Shown here piece after piece: positions 24,901 to 33,636 of a stretch of DNA of 64,000 nt. Location of the stretch: assembly GCF_964355755.1 (NCBI RefSeq), contig NC_092680.1, forward strand, positions 10,205,001 through 10,269,000, in the 5' to 3' direction. Both the position numbers and the translations under genes were made by a program. Origin of the DNA: Antedon mediterranea (Eukaryota > Echinodermata > Crinoidea > Comatulida > Antedonidae). The notes under the pieces are model-generated. The model had not been told where the DNA came from. It did no database searches and worked only from the letters and a program-made list of their open reading frames with translations. Within the stretch, counting starts at the first letter, position 1; every line of letters starts with the position of its first letter.

Positions 24901-27214
24901 CAATATCGTAAGAGTGGAAATTAATGTTATCAAATCTCATTTTGCGGTACATCTGAGATAGATAAGGTAGGTAACCAAGGCTGAGATTTGTCCCGAAGTT
25001 TTTCCCTTGTGCTCGCCTACGTCAGAACTAACCATAATTTATATATACATTAGATACATTCTACTGTAACGGAATTAACAAATTGTGGAACGCGTTCAAA
25101 TAAATCTATAAATCTATCTATAATTTTAAATTTTCAATAATAAATTAGCTCGGATGCAACCCAACGACAAGATTGACCAATCACAAATGACAGTTCTTGT
25201 GAGCCATCGCGATTATTCTTTCGGTGACCACTTACTATCATCATTATACCACTACCACCGATTCTCTGCTGTATCTCTACATAAGATACTAGATTATGGA
25301 TACAGTACCAAAAATTGGCTATTATAGTTTACGAAAAAGTTACCCTGTGTATGCCAATGGATGTTTCTTTGCCAGGGGAAATAGTGACGCCCTGATCCTC
25401 TGGAAAAGGCATCTCCGACTGGTCGTGTATAAGGATTCGTAATCCGGCCGCGGGTTGTATATCTGAAATGTATTCATCCTGTTGTATATTCATTTCCAAT
25501 GTTAAGCCTGTAAAAACAAACAGATCATTATAATTTTCTTTCAAAACAAAATTTTTCAGCACTGCCGATTATGAGACTTTTCAGCTTACAATTAACGGAA
25601 TAATTAAAGTTTTTGGCCAAAGCTCTACGAACTGGTTCGGCAGTTCTTTCACTATGATCGACATATTATTTCTAATAAACCATGTGACAGCCTCTTAAGA
25701 AGAGGCAATTGATTCGTTAATTTTCTATCAATAATGGTAAGTGTATGGATAAATAACTGTTAATTAAGTAACAGAGACTTGTGTGTGTGTAGTGTGCCTT
25801 GTAAACCATGCATAATTCAATTCTTTTTTTTAATAGGTTACTCATTAGTCCTGTATTTGTATTAACGATAGATATATCAATCATTTTCATGAATTTTAGG
25901 ATTAGACTATAATAATACAATACAATAGCATTAGGTCAAGTTCCTATAATGTAAATAAGAATAATACCGTAATAATTATGATCAGGATAATAACGGCAAG
26001 CCCATGGTACAAATAAAAAAGCCCCTTCCAACCGTACCCACTATCCTCGTCAGTCCCTTACTTCAATAGTAATATCTAGCCTTGGTTTAGTAGTAACAAC
26101 AAATGGTAAACGCTCACCATATAGAGGTCCAGCATATGAGGTGTTACTTATATTGTTTTCAAGACCGTTAAACGTATAGCAATTACCGTACAGATAATTG
26201 TATGAAAATGTGAAATTTCTGAAAACAAAGAGATATTGTTATTATTAATATTGCCCCCTATAAAGTTTATCTAGCCAATCTAGTATAAATATTAATTAAT
26301 CATTAAGACATCCACACACATATTAAATTCAAGAAATTAGCCTAAGCAATCAGGAACTATGCGAATAAAATGCAAAGCGATATCGTGGTGCTATTTAAAA
26401 TTCCACATGTTCTATTCAGGACGATAAATTTGGAAAATATGCAAACAAAACAAGCAAGCAGACAAACAATGCACATTTTGTTTTGCCAAATAATGGTACC
26501 AACTTGAACAGTATTCTAATGCCTTACGCTGGTACACATGGGTATCCATTGAAATTACACGACAGCATAGAGCTAGTGACCATGTGACCTGCATACTCTC
26601 TGTCTTCATATGGCATTTTGGCGAGTGTTTCTGTCACTGCGCTGATCATATCAAAGTAACCTTCACGACTTTCAAGATTAGAGCTCGTCCATTCCATAAA
26701 TTGATCATCCTAAAAACACACTCAATTTCAATCTTTTATTTCCAGATCCCAGTTCATACAGTATATAATTATAATTACGTATTAACATAATATTTAAAAG
26801 CCTATGAGTGACTGAGACAATATGATAATTAACACCTACCTGTTCCATAGCCTGATTATTTAATGAACTATGTAATTCAGGAGTTTTCAGTAAATATGAA
26901 AGTTTCATTCCGTTTAAGTTACAAATGGTGACAGCAGGGAATATAAGAGTAGTTGCCACTCGAACTTCCAAGTTTGTGGTGATCTGCCAAGATATGTAGG
27001 CACTGACCAGAAGCGTCACTTGCCATACGCACACGGAGAATGAGACAAGAAATGCAAATACCCATAGAAGCCGTCTGCTAGGATACTGTGCGCGCTTTAT
27101 GTTGGGAATTCCATGCGCAGAAATATTTTCCATGCTGGTCCCTACAACAAGTGCCACATTCGTGCCATTTTCATCTTCAATTTTTGTTTTACTTAGTTCG
27201 TGAAGTAGAGTCAT
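12774..27214 (-). CDS. DEG/ENaC (ASIC-like) sodium channel gene, at least nine exons
   Basis: A trimeric plasma-membrane cation channel subunit of the degenerin/ENaC/ASIC superfamily. Nine exons, all with GT/AG junctions and compatible phases, encode 468 residues; family members usually have about 500-550. In order they give an HG gating motif (residues 34-35), TM1 (about 49-71), the post-TM1 signature FPAVTICNLN, a long extracellular domain with paired cysteines (GYPC, GNCYTFN, AGLRILIH, SDC, ACWKDC, CKCYLP, CDCPPAC), and TM2 with GGHLGLWIGMS. The selectivity position G-x-S reads GMS, where ASICs have GAS. Twenty to thirty residues expected between CPPAC and the pre-TM2 strand are not securely placed, so one small exon is missing. 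The gene could be an ASIC, a FaNaC-like peptide-gated channel or another branch; the gating ligand cannot be read from sequence. The ATG at 27,214 is the first in the exon and gives a normal N-terminal tail. Confidence 0.9.
13447..13522 (-). CDS. DEG/ENaC pre-TM2 exon
   Basis: Acceptor TATTTCAG|A and donor ACA|GTAAGT, 76 nt. It encodes LNFAKVNVYYENLQYDSV..., the conserved 'N....v.vyye.L.Y' strand just before TM2. The preceding intron is about 8.7 kb and full of repeats. Confidence 0.92.
13640..13792. repeat. GGACAACTACC minisatellite, plus orientation (array 1)
   Basis: A degenerate ~17-bp unit close to CCTAGGACAACTACCCC, about eight copies, lying 3' of the pre-TM2 exon on the plus map. Related arrays occur at 16.3, 20.1 and 21.2 kb. 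Confidence 0.85.
14500..14865. repeat. Interspersed repeat of ~145-bp units with a DR1 motif
   Basis: Successive units share 'TTTTGGTGTCA', 'TTGTTCAGAA' and 'AATGACCGGAAATGA'-like words. They are related to the repeats at 16.4-16.9, 19.6-20.1 and 33.8-36.8 kb. A perfect TGACCTTTGACCT lies at 14,625-14,637. Confidence 0.6.
14945..15085. repeat. Inverted-repeat arm paired with 20.35-20.46 kb
   Basis: The segment with ATCTTAGGTACATA, AATTTCACGTCAAATATT and GTGGTACA recurs inverted at about 20,350-20,465. It marks the outer arms of a large imperfect fold-back in the channel intron. Confidence 0.6.
15104..15262. repeat. Tetranucleotide microsatellite
   Basis: AAAT/AAAC units pass into AGAC and then GATA repeats: an imperfect compound microsatellite of about 160 bp. 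Confidence 0.9.
15893..16017. repeat. Snap-back (hairpin) element
   Basis: TACAAATAATGGCAT and GGTGAATGATGAAAGGTTA on the left are repeated inverted on the right around a loop containing TCGGCGTTGCCTCG. It is a compact near-perfect hairpin of about 125 bp, like a MITE. Confidence 0.75.
16327..16392. repeat. GGACAACTACC minisatellite (array 2)
   Basis: Four to five units of GGACAACTACCACCC type. They form the outer edge of the left fold-back arm; array 3 at 20.1 kb sits at the mirrored position. Confidence 0.8.
16396..16960. repeat. Left arm of a fold-back element
   Basis: This segment recurs inverted at 19,600-20,095 with high similarity, for example ACCAAAGCATGAAACTT against AAGTTTCATGCTTTGGT. 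It contains two ~145-bp units and a perfect DR1 word at 16,721-16,733. The minisatellite lies between the arms. Confidence 0.85.
17009..17074 (-). CDS. Weak candidate for the missing DEG/ENaC exon 8
   Basis: A pyrimidine-rich acceptor (AACTTTTAG|C) opens a 66-nt frame ending in TTTAT|GTACTA. Both phases fit the flanking exons, and the joined codon after the last cysteine of exon 7 would be Asn, as usual in the family. The residues themselves (ESEGANIIELMVPPST...) lack the expected tyrosine and do not clearly match, so this may be chance. Confidence 0.2.
17371..19150. repeat. ~30-bp minisatellite, about 60 copies
   Basis: The unit approximates GTCTGTGGATGGTCTTACAC followed by CCC and a T-rich linker (TTCTTT). 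The array is 1.78 kb. Units vary by substitutions and one-base C or T length changes. A higher-order duplication is visible: about 17,950-18,250 is repeated at about 18,252-18,555 (period ~303 bp), sharing the rare variants CTGTGCCTGTGGGTGATC and CACTCCTTTAATTTG. Long open frames on both strands (up to 292 codons) are by-products of the periodicity and should not be read as genes. It lies in the big intron of the channel gene. Confidence 0.95.
19600..20095. repeat. Right arm of the fold-back element
   Basis: Inverted copy of 16,396-16,960, including the perfect word AGGTCAAAGGTCA at 19,782-19,794 and the GATGGCCGCCAT segment. Confidence 0.85.
20096..20278. repeat. GGACAACTACC minisatellite (array 3)
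   Basis: About ten degenerate units of AGGACAACTACCCNCT. It sits outside the right fold-back arm in the position mirroring array 2. The plus-strand frame over it (LGQLPS-like repeats) is not a gene. Confidence 0.85.
21233..21672. repeat. GGACAACTACC minisatellite, inverted orientation (array 4)
   Basis: About 25 units of GTAGTTGTCCGGGTG / TAGTTGTCCTAGGG type, the reverse complement of arrays 1-3. Multi-unit blocks are repeated, for example TAGACTCGTACTAGAGGTTA occurs twice. Confidence 0.9.
22257..22329 (-). CDS. DEG/ENaC exon 7
   Basis: Acceptor TTTACAG|AG and donor GCAA|GTAATT, 73 nt, leaving phase 2. It encodes EQCMLEAEQKIAEG and ends CDCPPACK. The 'C.CP..C' motif is conserved. The following family motif (C-N-x-x-x-Y and a short strand) is not found directly downstream, so the next exon should be phase-symmetrical and small. 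Confidence 0.88.
22502..22619 (-). CDS. DEG/ENaC exon 6
   Basis: Acceptor TTTCTAG|GCC and donor CAAG|GTAAGT, 118 nt. It encodes ACWKDCIYY..., then HCKCYLPKY and PLCTAGNATQ, the 'ac...C.....C.C' knuckle of DEG/ENaC proteins. Confidence 0.92.
23019..23123 (-). CDS. DEG/ENaC exon 5
   Basis: Acceptor AATTTCAG|ACG and donor CCG|GTGAGG, 105 nt, phase 0 at both ends. It encodes TEFERLPSPYPSDCSD... and ends ITYSKP, the 'LP.PY..C' segment followed by 'Y' before the cysteine-rich knuckle. Confidence 0.9.
23750..24065. repeat. Relative of the 34.5-36.2 kb element
   Basis: Words such as TATGGTAACATTTATGATCA, GTGATGTTTTATTGGGA and TTTATTCAAATAAATACC match the palindromic element at 33.6-36.9 kb. It appears to be a short internal derivative inside a channel intron. 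Confidence 0.5.
24096..24330 (-). mobile_element. Minus-strand LINE/SINE 3' tail
   Basis: An ATTCA pentamer array (TTGAAT on the minus strand) next to a T-rich segment and a ~200-bp body resembles the simple-repeat 3' end of a truncated non-LTR retroelement. No coding part is present. Confidence 0.35.
25344..25507 (-). CDS. DEG/ENaC exon 4
   Basis: Acceptor TTTTACAG|GC and donor AGG|GTAACT, 164 nt, ending in phase 0. It encodes GLTLEMNIQQDEYI, AAGLRILIHDQ, PFPEDQGV and SPGKETSIGIHR, matching the conserved 'GL.L.LN..Q.EY ... AG..V.IH ... P.....V.PG..TSIG' block of the family. Confidence 0.95.
26118..26218 (-). CDS. DEG/ENaC exon 3
   Basis: Acceptor TTTTCAG|A and donor TATG|GTGAGC, 101 nt. 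It encodes ANFTFSYNYLYGNCYTFNG..., the family hallmark G-N-C-Y-T-F-N in the palm/beta-ball region. Confidence 0.92.
26528..26709 (-). CDS. DEG/ENaC exon 2
   Basis: Acceptor TTTTTAG|GAT and donor CCAGC|GTAAGG; 182 nt, entered in phase 0 and left in phase 2. It encodes DDQFMEW..., then HMVTSSMLSCNFNGYPCVP, the cysteine-containing finger/thumb start typical of ASIC-type subunits. Confidence 0.9.
26840..27214 (-). CDS. DEG/ENaC exon 1 (N-terminus, TM1)
   Basis: 125 codons from ATG at 27,214 to a CAG|GTAGGT donor, phase 0. The exon carries the cytoplasmic HG motif (HGIPNI), a hydrophobic TM1 starting LLWVFAFLVSF, and FPAVTICNLN just outside the membrane. It ends in NNQAMEQ. Confidence 0.93.
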
Positions 27215-28039
27215 GATATCAGTCGTTCTTCACGTAAATTAATTAAAGTATCAATCTCCAGTTGGTATTTCTCCAGTTTAGTAACAACTAATTATTTAGC
27301 TATAAATGAAAAGAATGTTAATAACCATTTAGTATTAAAGTTCCGTCAACTGTAGGCTTTAACATTCAGTTGAAAAAAATCATAACATGTCATTTGGGCT
27401 TCCTTTAATCTACTGCTGTATACTCTAATGTATATAGACCAAATGTGAAGATTTACATATAGGAAAAGTACGGGTTAAGGAAGAAATTTAATTTAATAAT
27501 ATTTCATAATTACAAATTACAAAGTTGTATGTTTACCCATTGTTTACCATTACGTCTTAGAAATCTAAATTACAATAGTTAAACCAGAAATCATAATTGC
27601 AAATTCCTAAAACGGTTAATAACCATTACACAATATCAAATATATTATGATAGGTTTGATAATAACAACATTAATTACCGTTTTGTTACATCTTTAATGT
27701 TAAATAGATGGCCTACCTTGTCAGTTTTCCAAACAACTTGATTATGTTAACTTGTATATTACAGAAAACCTGTCACTGCATTGGTTGATGAGACACTAAA
27801 TGAGAGATTTATTAAACACGCTTTTACCTGTAGCTGGTGTCGAAGTGGCGCACTTTAAACTCGTGCATGTACTTACCTTTATTAACAGCAAAATCAATCA
27901 GGCGGTGTCGTAATTAGAATGTCGATATCTACGAGAAATACAAAAAGAAACTATAGCAACGTTGGTTTTATAGTAATTAAAGTGTGTTATATTGAATTTA
28001 GAAATGATTGCATATAAATTCACGATTGAGATTCATTAC
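27215..28039. other. Upstream region of the channel gene
   Basis: AT-rich sequence with no recognised exon. It should hold the promoter and 5' leader of the minus-strand channel gene, but no core promoter element can be named with confidence. Confidence 0.35.
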
Positions 28040-28180
28040 ATTTCATTTCGTTTCATTATTTATTTGGTCTATTTAAGTATATACAAAACAAAAACAAACT
28101 GAAATTGGGGAGACCAGGGTCAACCTAAGTGAACTTAATCACTGTAGCTGAGCCGGTTGACCCAACCCCAAAGTCAGATT
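28040..28180 (-). mobile_element. SINE/LINE 3' end, minus strand
   Basis: A CATTTC/CGTTTC pentamer-like tail next to TTATTTATTTGG, followed by a body with GGGGAGACCAGGGTCAACC. The layout fits a short non-LTR element on the minus strand. The family is unknown. Confidence 0.35.
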
Positions 28181-28800
28181 ACAGATTTATTAAGTAGTAT
28201 TTAGTAAAGTTTGTGGTTCATCGTGTGTTTAAAAACGTAACAACCGTCTTTTAGAGTTGTGTGGGCAAGTAAAATTGATTCGAATAAGTAGCGCAGTCTA
28301 ACTATAAGGTGATGTGACATTGCTAAACAAAACCAGTTTTATCACAGAGTATGGTACAGTACTAAGCCTTCCTTCACTCCCATTTGTACAGGTAATTGCT
28401 GGTGATACTTTTTTGTAGTGACATTTATTCTTTCTGGGAACGCAATCATAGAGAGTTTATTTGCAGCCTACTTTCTAATTTACATTCGTATTATATAACT
28501 CTATCAATAGTATTTAATAAGGTTTGCTGAGTTATTGCAATTATTGGCGTTGCTTAATGTGGTGCTTTGAGATTGTTTTCAATCTCTACTTAGCTTATTC
28601 TGATATTGATTCTTTCTTTTTCTCATTGTAAGAAAATCTATCCTTGATTTATTGTTCTAAACACAAACACAACATGATTAAATTAGAATCATTGTCTCAA
28701 ATTAGACATTTTTCCAGACAGGTCGGAAGATAATTAATTATGTAGGCCTACTGTAATAGACAGGCAGCCCAGAGGTCTACCTGCAGACTTAGTCATTTCA
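28181..28800. other. Non-coding stretch
   Basis: No feature recognised apart from one TAGGCCTA at 28,743. Confidence 0.35.
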
Positions 28801-28801
28801 A

Positions 28802-30950
28802 ATGACTCTACCTTCGGATGACTTCAGGGCTTTTAGGAAACCCTGCAGAAGGTTCGTTGGGACTTATAACAAGAATCAGGGCAACACCCCTGATTCAGTT
28901 GTTAAAATTAATTGTCGACTTTCTAAAGCAGAGAAAAAACGTCTTTCCCGAGGACTTAAATTCTGCCCCAAACCAAGGCAGGTCGGCGCACAACAACTAT
29001 CTTTGGATATAGAGTCTTTCTCCAGAAGATTACGATTACGTGAATATTTTGCTGAGTCAGACAGCAGCACCACGAAAAACGAAGGCAACGTTAACAAATT
29101 TAAACCAAATAGTTCCTGGAATCACCTAAAAATTGTCCAGCTTTAGAAACATTTATTCGAGTCTCGAGTCCAGATAAACGTGACAATCTCTCAAAACAAG
29201 AGAGGCAGGCCATTGCCAAGTTGCGTCAGCGTAATGATATCCTCATTAAACCCGCTGATAAAGGTTCTGCCATTGTTGCTATGGACATCAAATTTTATGA
29301 AGAGGAATCCTTAAGACAGCTAAACAATCCTCTTCATTATATATCGTAAACGGATCACACCCCGGAAATTGCGGATAAGGTGGCCAAATCTGTTTCTGTG
29401 ATGGTAAAAAAACACTCCATCTGTCCTAAGATTGGACATTTGGCACAGGTCAATCCAGTTCCAGGCAGATTTTATTTCCTACCTAAAATCCACAAAACTG
29501 GCAATCCTGGTAGACCCATTATTTCGGGCAATGGCACTGCTACAGAAAAAATTTCTGAATATGGGGATGATTTACTTAGACCATATGTGACTAATCTCCC
29601 TTCATACATTCAGGACTCCACGGACTTTATCTGCAAAATTAACTAATAATTCTGTTCTGGCTACATTAGATGTTTCATCGTTGTATACCGTACTAATATC
29701 CGTCACGAAGAAGGAGCCGACGCATGTATTTTAAATTACAAACAAATTACAGGCAAAACGCCTACTAAAGCTCATTTATGAGAACTGGTCATGTTGATTT
29801 TAACAACAACAATTTTATTTTTGGAAATGACCATTACCTTCAAATTCATGGCACAGCGATGGGCACAAAAATGGCGCCATCTTTTACAAATTTATTTATG
29901 GGACAATTTGAGGCCAAATTTCTGTCCCTCCAACCTAATAAACCACTTTTTTGGTTTTATTTATTTATTCAAGATCCAGCAGTGTAAAGAAAAACAGGAT
30001 CGCCATAAATAAAAAAAAAATATAGATACATTGACGACATCTTCATGATCTGGACCTATGGTGAAGATAATTTGGAATTTTTTCTTCTCAATATTAATTC
30101 AGCCCACCCAACTATCAAATTTACAGCTACCAAATCCACTAAGTAGCGTTGATTTTTTTACGTAAACCCACGGATAAAAATATGTACCTGCTCCCTAGCA
30201 GTTGTCATCCCCAATACTGTACTATAAACATACCGAACAGTAAAGCATTACGTATCAGACATCTGTTCTTCAGATTTAAATTTTCAGAATCATACCGAAG
30301 AACTAACCGGACATCTCCGGAATAGAAATTACAAGAAGGAATACATCGAAACTGCTATAAAGAAAGCAAAAGATATTCCTCGATGTCAAACACTGACGTA
30401 CAAACTACGTCAGCCAAGTTCGACCAGAGTGCCATTGGTCACAACCTATCGCCCTAGGTTGCCTCTATTACGGGCTATTTATTTATTGAGAAACATATGC
30501 CCATTCTACAGTCCACAGAACGTCTCAGAACTGTTTTTCCGGAACCACCCATTATTGAATTTCGTAGACCTCTCAACCTTCGTGATATATTAGTCAGATC
30601 CAAATTTAATTGAAATCTCATATTCTAATGAAAAAGTTCATTGATATTAAGTTATGTTTACACTATCAAACTAGTTTGACAAAAAAAGTCACATTTGAGG
30701 CAAATCTTGCAAAACTTGTTCATTGGTTGATTCTAATGAAAAATTTAAGAGTAACCAAACTGGCCGTATTTTTCGGATAAGACAATCAATTAATTGTTTA
30801 ACCAAAAACGTCATTTATCTCATATACTGTAATATTTGTGGAAAACAGTACGTCGGAGAAACTAAAAAAAATAAATTACCCGAATCCGTACTTGTTATAT
30901 ATATTTGGCTTATATAAGTTTTTTAAGTGAGCAGAGAAAAAGTCTGTCAT
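28802..30950 (+). pseudogene. Decayed Penelope-like element (RT + GIY-YIG)
   Basis: Remains of a Penelope-like retroelement ORF, in order. The N-terminal region (28,802-29,146) has SKAEKKRLSRGLKFCP and FSRRLRLREYF. A linker at about 29,150-29,350 reads ILIKPADKGSAIVAMD. The RT fingers (29,380-29,646) read FYFLPKIHKTGNPGRPII and SGNGTATEKISE. RT motif A reads LATLDVSSLYT, motif [14 protein letters not shown] (about 29,850) and motif C YIDD (about 30,025). The thumb follows, and then the GIY-YIG endonuclease start VIYLIYCNICGKQYVGET (about 30,810). Several stops and frame changes, and a ~60-bp insert near 29,950-30,010, show it is dead. RT plus a C-terminal GIY-YIG nuclease is the diagnostic combination for the family. 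Confidence 0.9.
30654..30700. repeat. Single end of the 838-978 MITE family
   Basis: TTTACACTATCAAACTAGTTTGAC matches the left end of the element at 838 (a variable base after CAAACT). It interrupts the Penelope endonuclease region. The other end is absent. Confidence 0.5.
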
Positions 30951-30989
30951 TTGTGATACTGGTATAAGGATGCCAATGGGCATCCCATG

Positions 30990-31300
30990 GTGGTAAAATA
31001 ATAATAAATAATAATAAATAACATTTATAAAGCGCAAGAGACAAAGGTTTCAAAGCGCTGTGTTTTCCAAGATCTGTGCAAGTAGTAGCGTGCGATTATG
31101 CTTCTCTGAAGAGATGAGTTTTGAGTTTCGTTTTAAATGTGATAACAGATTTTGATGAGCGTATTTCGAGGGGTAGAGTGTTCCAGAGTTTTGGGGCTGC
31201 GACAGCGAAAGCACGATCACCGTAAAACCGAGTTCTGGAACGGGGTCCAGGTTTTAGAAGAAGTCTGCTGGTAGTAGGTAGTATCTCTCTCATCTAACCG
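30990..31300 (-). mobile_element. Truncated LINE 3' end (jockey/CR1-like)
   Basis: The minus strand encodes the typical LINE ORF2 C-terminus: YGDRAFAVAAPKLWN, LPLEIRSS, FKTKLKTHLF (31,096-31,293). It is followed on the minus strand by a short 3' UTR (GCGCTTTATAAATG) ending in ATT/ATTT triplet-like repeats at 30,996-31,023. It is a 5'-truncated insertion. Confidence 0.85.
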
Positions 31301-32305
31301 GGGGTGATTTTTTAGCACGTTTCGGGGTCCCCCGGTCTAGACGCAGCAGGGGGTACCCGGCAGACTCCCATTTTCATTGACTTAAAGTGACCCCCAACAC
31401 ACTTAAATAGTCAGATATTGGTACCTAGCTCATCTAACCAAATGTCTCTGAGCTGCCGGTCTATAATGCACCTCTTGCTTGAAGCACGCAATAAGTAAAT
31501 ATAGTAATTTATAGATAGAATCAAACCTTTTAGCGTGCCATTACGATATTTCGTAGTGTTCTCCAAGATTCCAATTATAATTTGTATAATGTATAAATTG
31601 TTTTTCATTTTTCATAGAATAAAAAGATATAGACTTCTTTCCTCCTTTTCAAAAACTTACTTTAAAAAACACCATTATTTAAAAACATAAAAATGCTACC
31701 TCGTATTACCCAATGCACTGATAAAGATCAGAACAAAGACATTAAATTAAATTTGACCTCAACACGTGCCGTATAATGTGATACAATTTGGCTAATTAAT
31801 GTGAATAATATACAAATATTTTTAGATTTGGAATAATGCCAGTAGTGTTTTTTGTTTGTGAATGAAACATCATTTCCTCATAAAACTAAAATATATATAT
31901 TTCGGTATCTTTTATTAATCAAAAAGTATATACATAAAACAAGTCATGGAAGTATAAACTGAATTGCGAACTGAGTAGTTAAATACATTATACAAAATAT
32001 ACAGAATTAAACAAAATGAGCAAAATGAAGATTAATACAATAGTTAAGTTACGGTACATAGTCAATTAATTAGTAGAAAAATATCTTTAAAAATATATAA
32101 TGTTTAAATATTCTAAAAAAAGATTTTTTATTTATTTTATCAACGAGTAGTAATGTACTGTAGTTTTCATTTTCATTCTTTTTCGTTCATTCATTTAGTA
32201 ATTTAGCCATTGATGGTATAGGGGAGCGTTGGAATCGTTTAGATCTACATTTATATTCTTTGTATTTAAGTGAATTTCGCATATTCATGTTATGTGTTTT
32301 ATTGT
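31301..32305. other. Non-coding stretch
   Basis: It begins with a GC-rich patch (GGGGTCCCCCGG, 31,320-31,370) and is otherwise AT-rich. Nothing is recognised. Confidence 0.35.
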
Positions 32306-32995
32306 TTAGTGGGAACCATTCACTAAATCTATTGTTTTGTACACATTTGTGAGAAAAATGGGAAAAAGCAGGTCACGGCGGTCTGACAAACGTTCAAAGT
32401 CTAACTCAGTCAGGGCCGCATCGTATGATGTATAGTTCTCATAGCCTATTATACACCTGCAAGCCCTTTTCTGGACGCGTTCAATCAGGTTGGATTGTGC
32501 GTGGGTTATACCAAAATGCCAAACTGGGGCGGCGTATTCTAAAACGGGTCTGATGTAGACCTTAAATACAATGGACAGCTCCTCCTTATTGAAACCGCTT
32601 AGCTTGAGAAGTCTCAACATGAATAGTTTTTGGTTCCCCTTCTTAACTATTTCATTTGTATTGCTCTCCCATCTAAGATTATTATCAATCACGACACCTA
32701 GTAATTTGACTTTATCAGCAAGTGGTAACGCAGTACCATTAATTGTGAAATTCCGGTCTGGAAGTAAGCGGCGGGGGGTTAGGACAGGGTAGGTATGCTG
32801 GTAGCATGGACGTATCAATTGGGGGTTGTTGCTGGGAGTAACTAGCTAACTGGGCGTTTATTGCATTAGCGGTCATTAAGTAGTCCTCTGGGTTGACACC
32901 ATTAATATGGATAGTAGAGGATGGGTTTTTTTTATTCGTGATGCTGCGAATCTCCGAATGCCATCTCTTAACATTAGTTAAATATAAAATGTTGA
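32306..32995 (-). pseudogene. Internally deleted LINE ORF2 (minus strand)
   Basis: At 32,306-32,818 the minus strand encodes an RT thumb/C-terminal region: ADKVKLLGVVIDNNLRWE, VYIRPVLEYAAPVWHFG and RVQKRACRCIIGYENY. Upstream, 32,830-32,990 encodes the pre-RT linker (WHSEIRSI, INGVNPEDYLMTANAIN). The RT catalytic core that should lie between them is missing, so this is an internal deletion, not a simple 5' truncation. Confidence 0.85.
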
Positions 32996-33636
32996 AACGT
33001 TAGCAAGTAGAGTTAATCAGCAGATTGATATAAATCAAGAATGGAATCGATCCAATTCCCTTTTCCAATTATAAACGCTTACAAACATTATTTTTTGTTT
33101 TCAAATAATCACAAAATTTGAATAACAGATTAATGCATATTAATAATATACTATGCTCGGTTCCCACTTTAACGCAACGCAAGGACGTATACGTAACGCA
33201 GGTGAGTAGACCAATAAAAAAGGACAATGCAGGAGATGTAAGACGTTGTGATTGCTTATTAAAATACTGTAGGTTTTTTAAAGTAATCACTTGCTTGAGC
33301 AATAGATATTATTGTGATTTTAAAAGAAAATGAAGATGTAAAAAATATTATTTTACATCTCCCTGCTACATATTTGTTTGTTCATTGTATTATTTGTATA
33401 CCGTATAATTTACGCAGTGTAAGTCCTAAAAATGTAGATTACGTACGTCACGTGGATCTTATGATAATGACAAATTAATATTAAGAGTCATATCCGTGTT
33501 TAGACAACGAATAGAACCGACTGATTCATTCTTATAGTTTCATAAAACCAAAATATTTTATTTGTGGTTAAGATGTTCAAATCCCGATTTCATTTTCTTC
33601 TTATAATAACACAAACAAAACTATGTACACTACTCT
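32996..33636. other. Non-coding stretch
   Basis: Nothing is recognised beyond a small hairpin at 33,334-33,362 (GATGTAAAA ... TTTTACATC). The word TTTACATCTCCCTG there recurs at about 62,365. Confidence 0.35.

Noticed and set aside
26412-26609. 65-codon minus frame inside the channel gene
   Set aside because: Out of frame with exon 2; the true exon (26,528-26,709) is in another frame with good splice sites.
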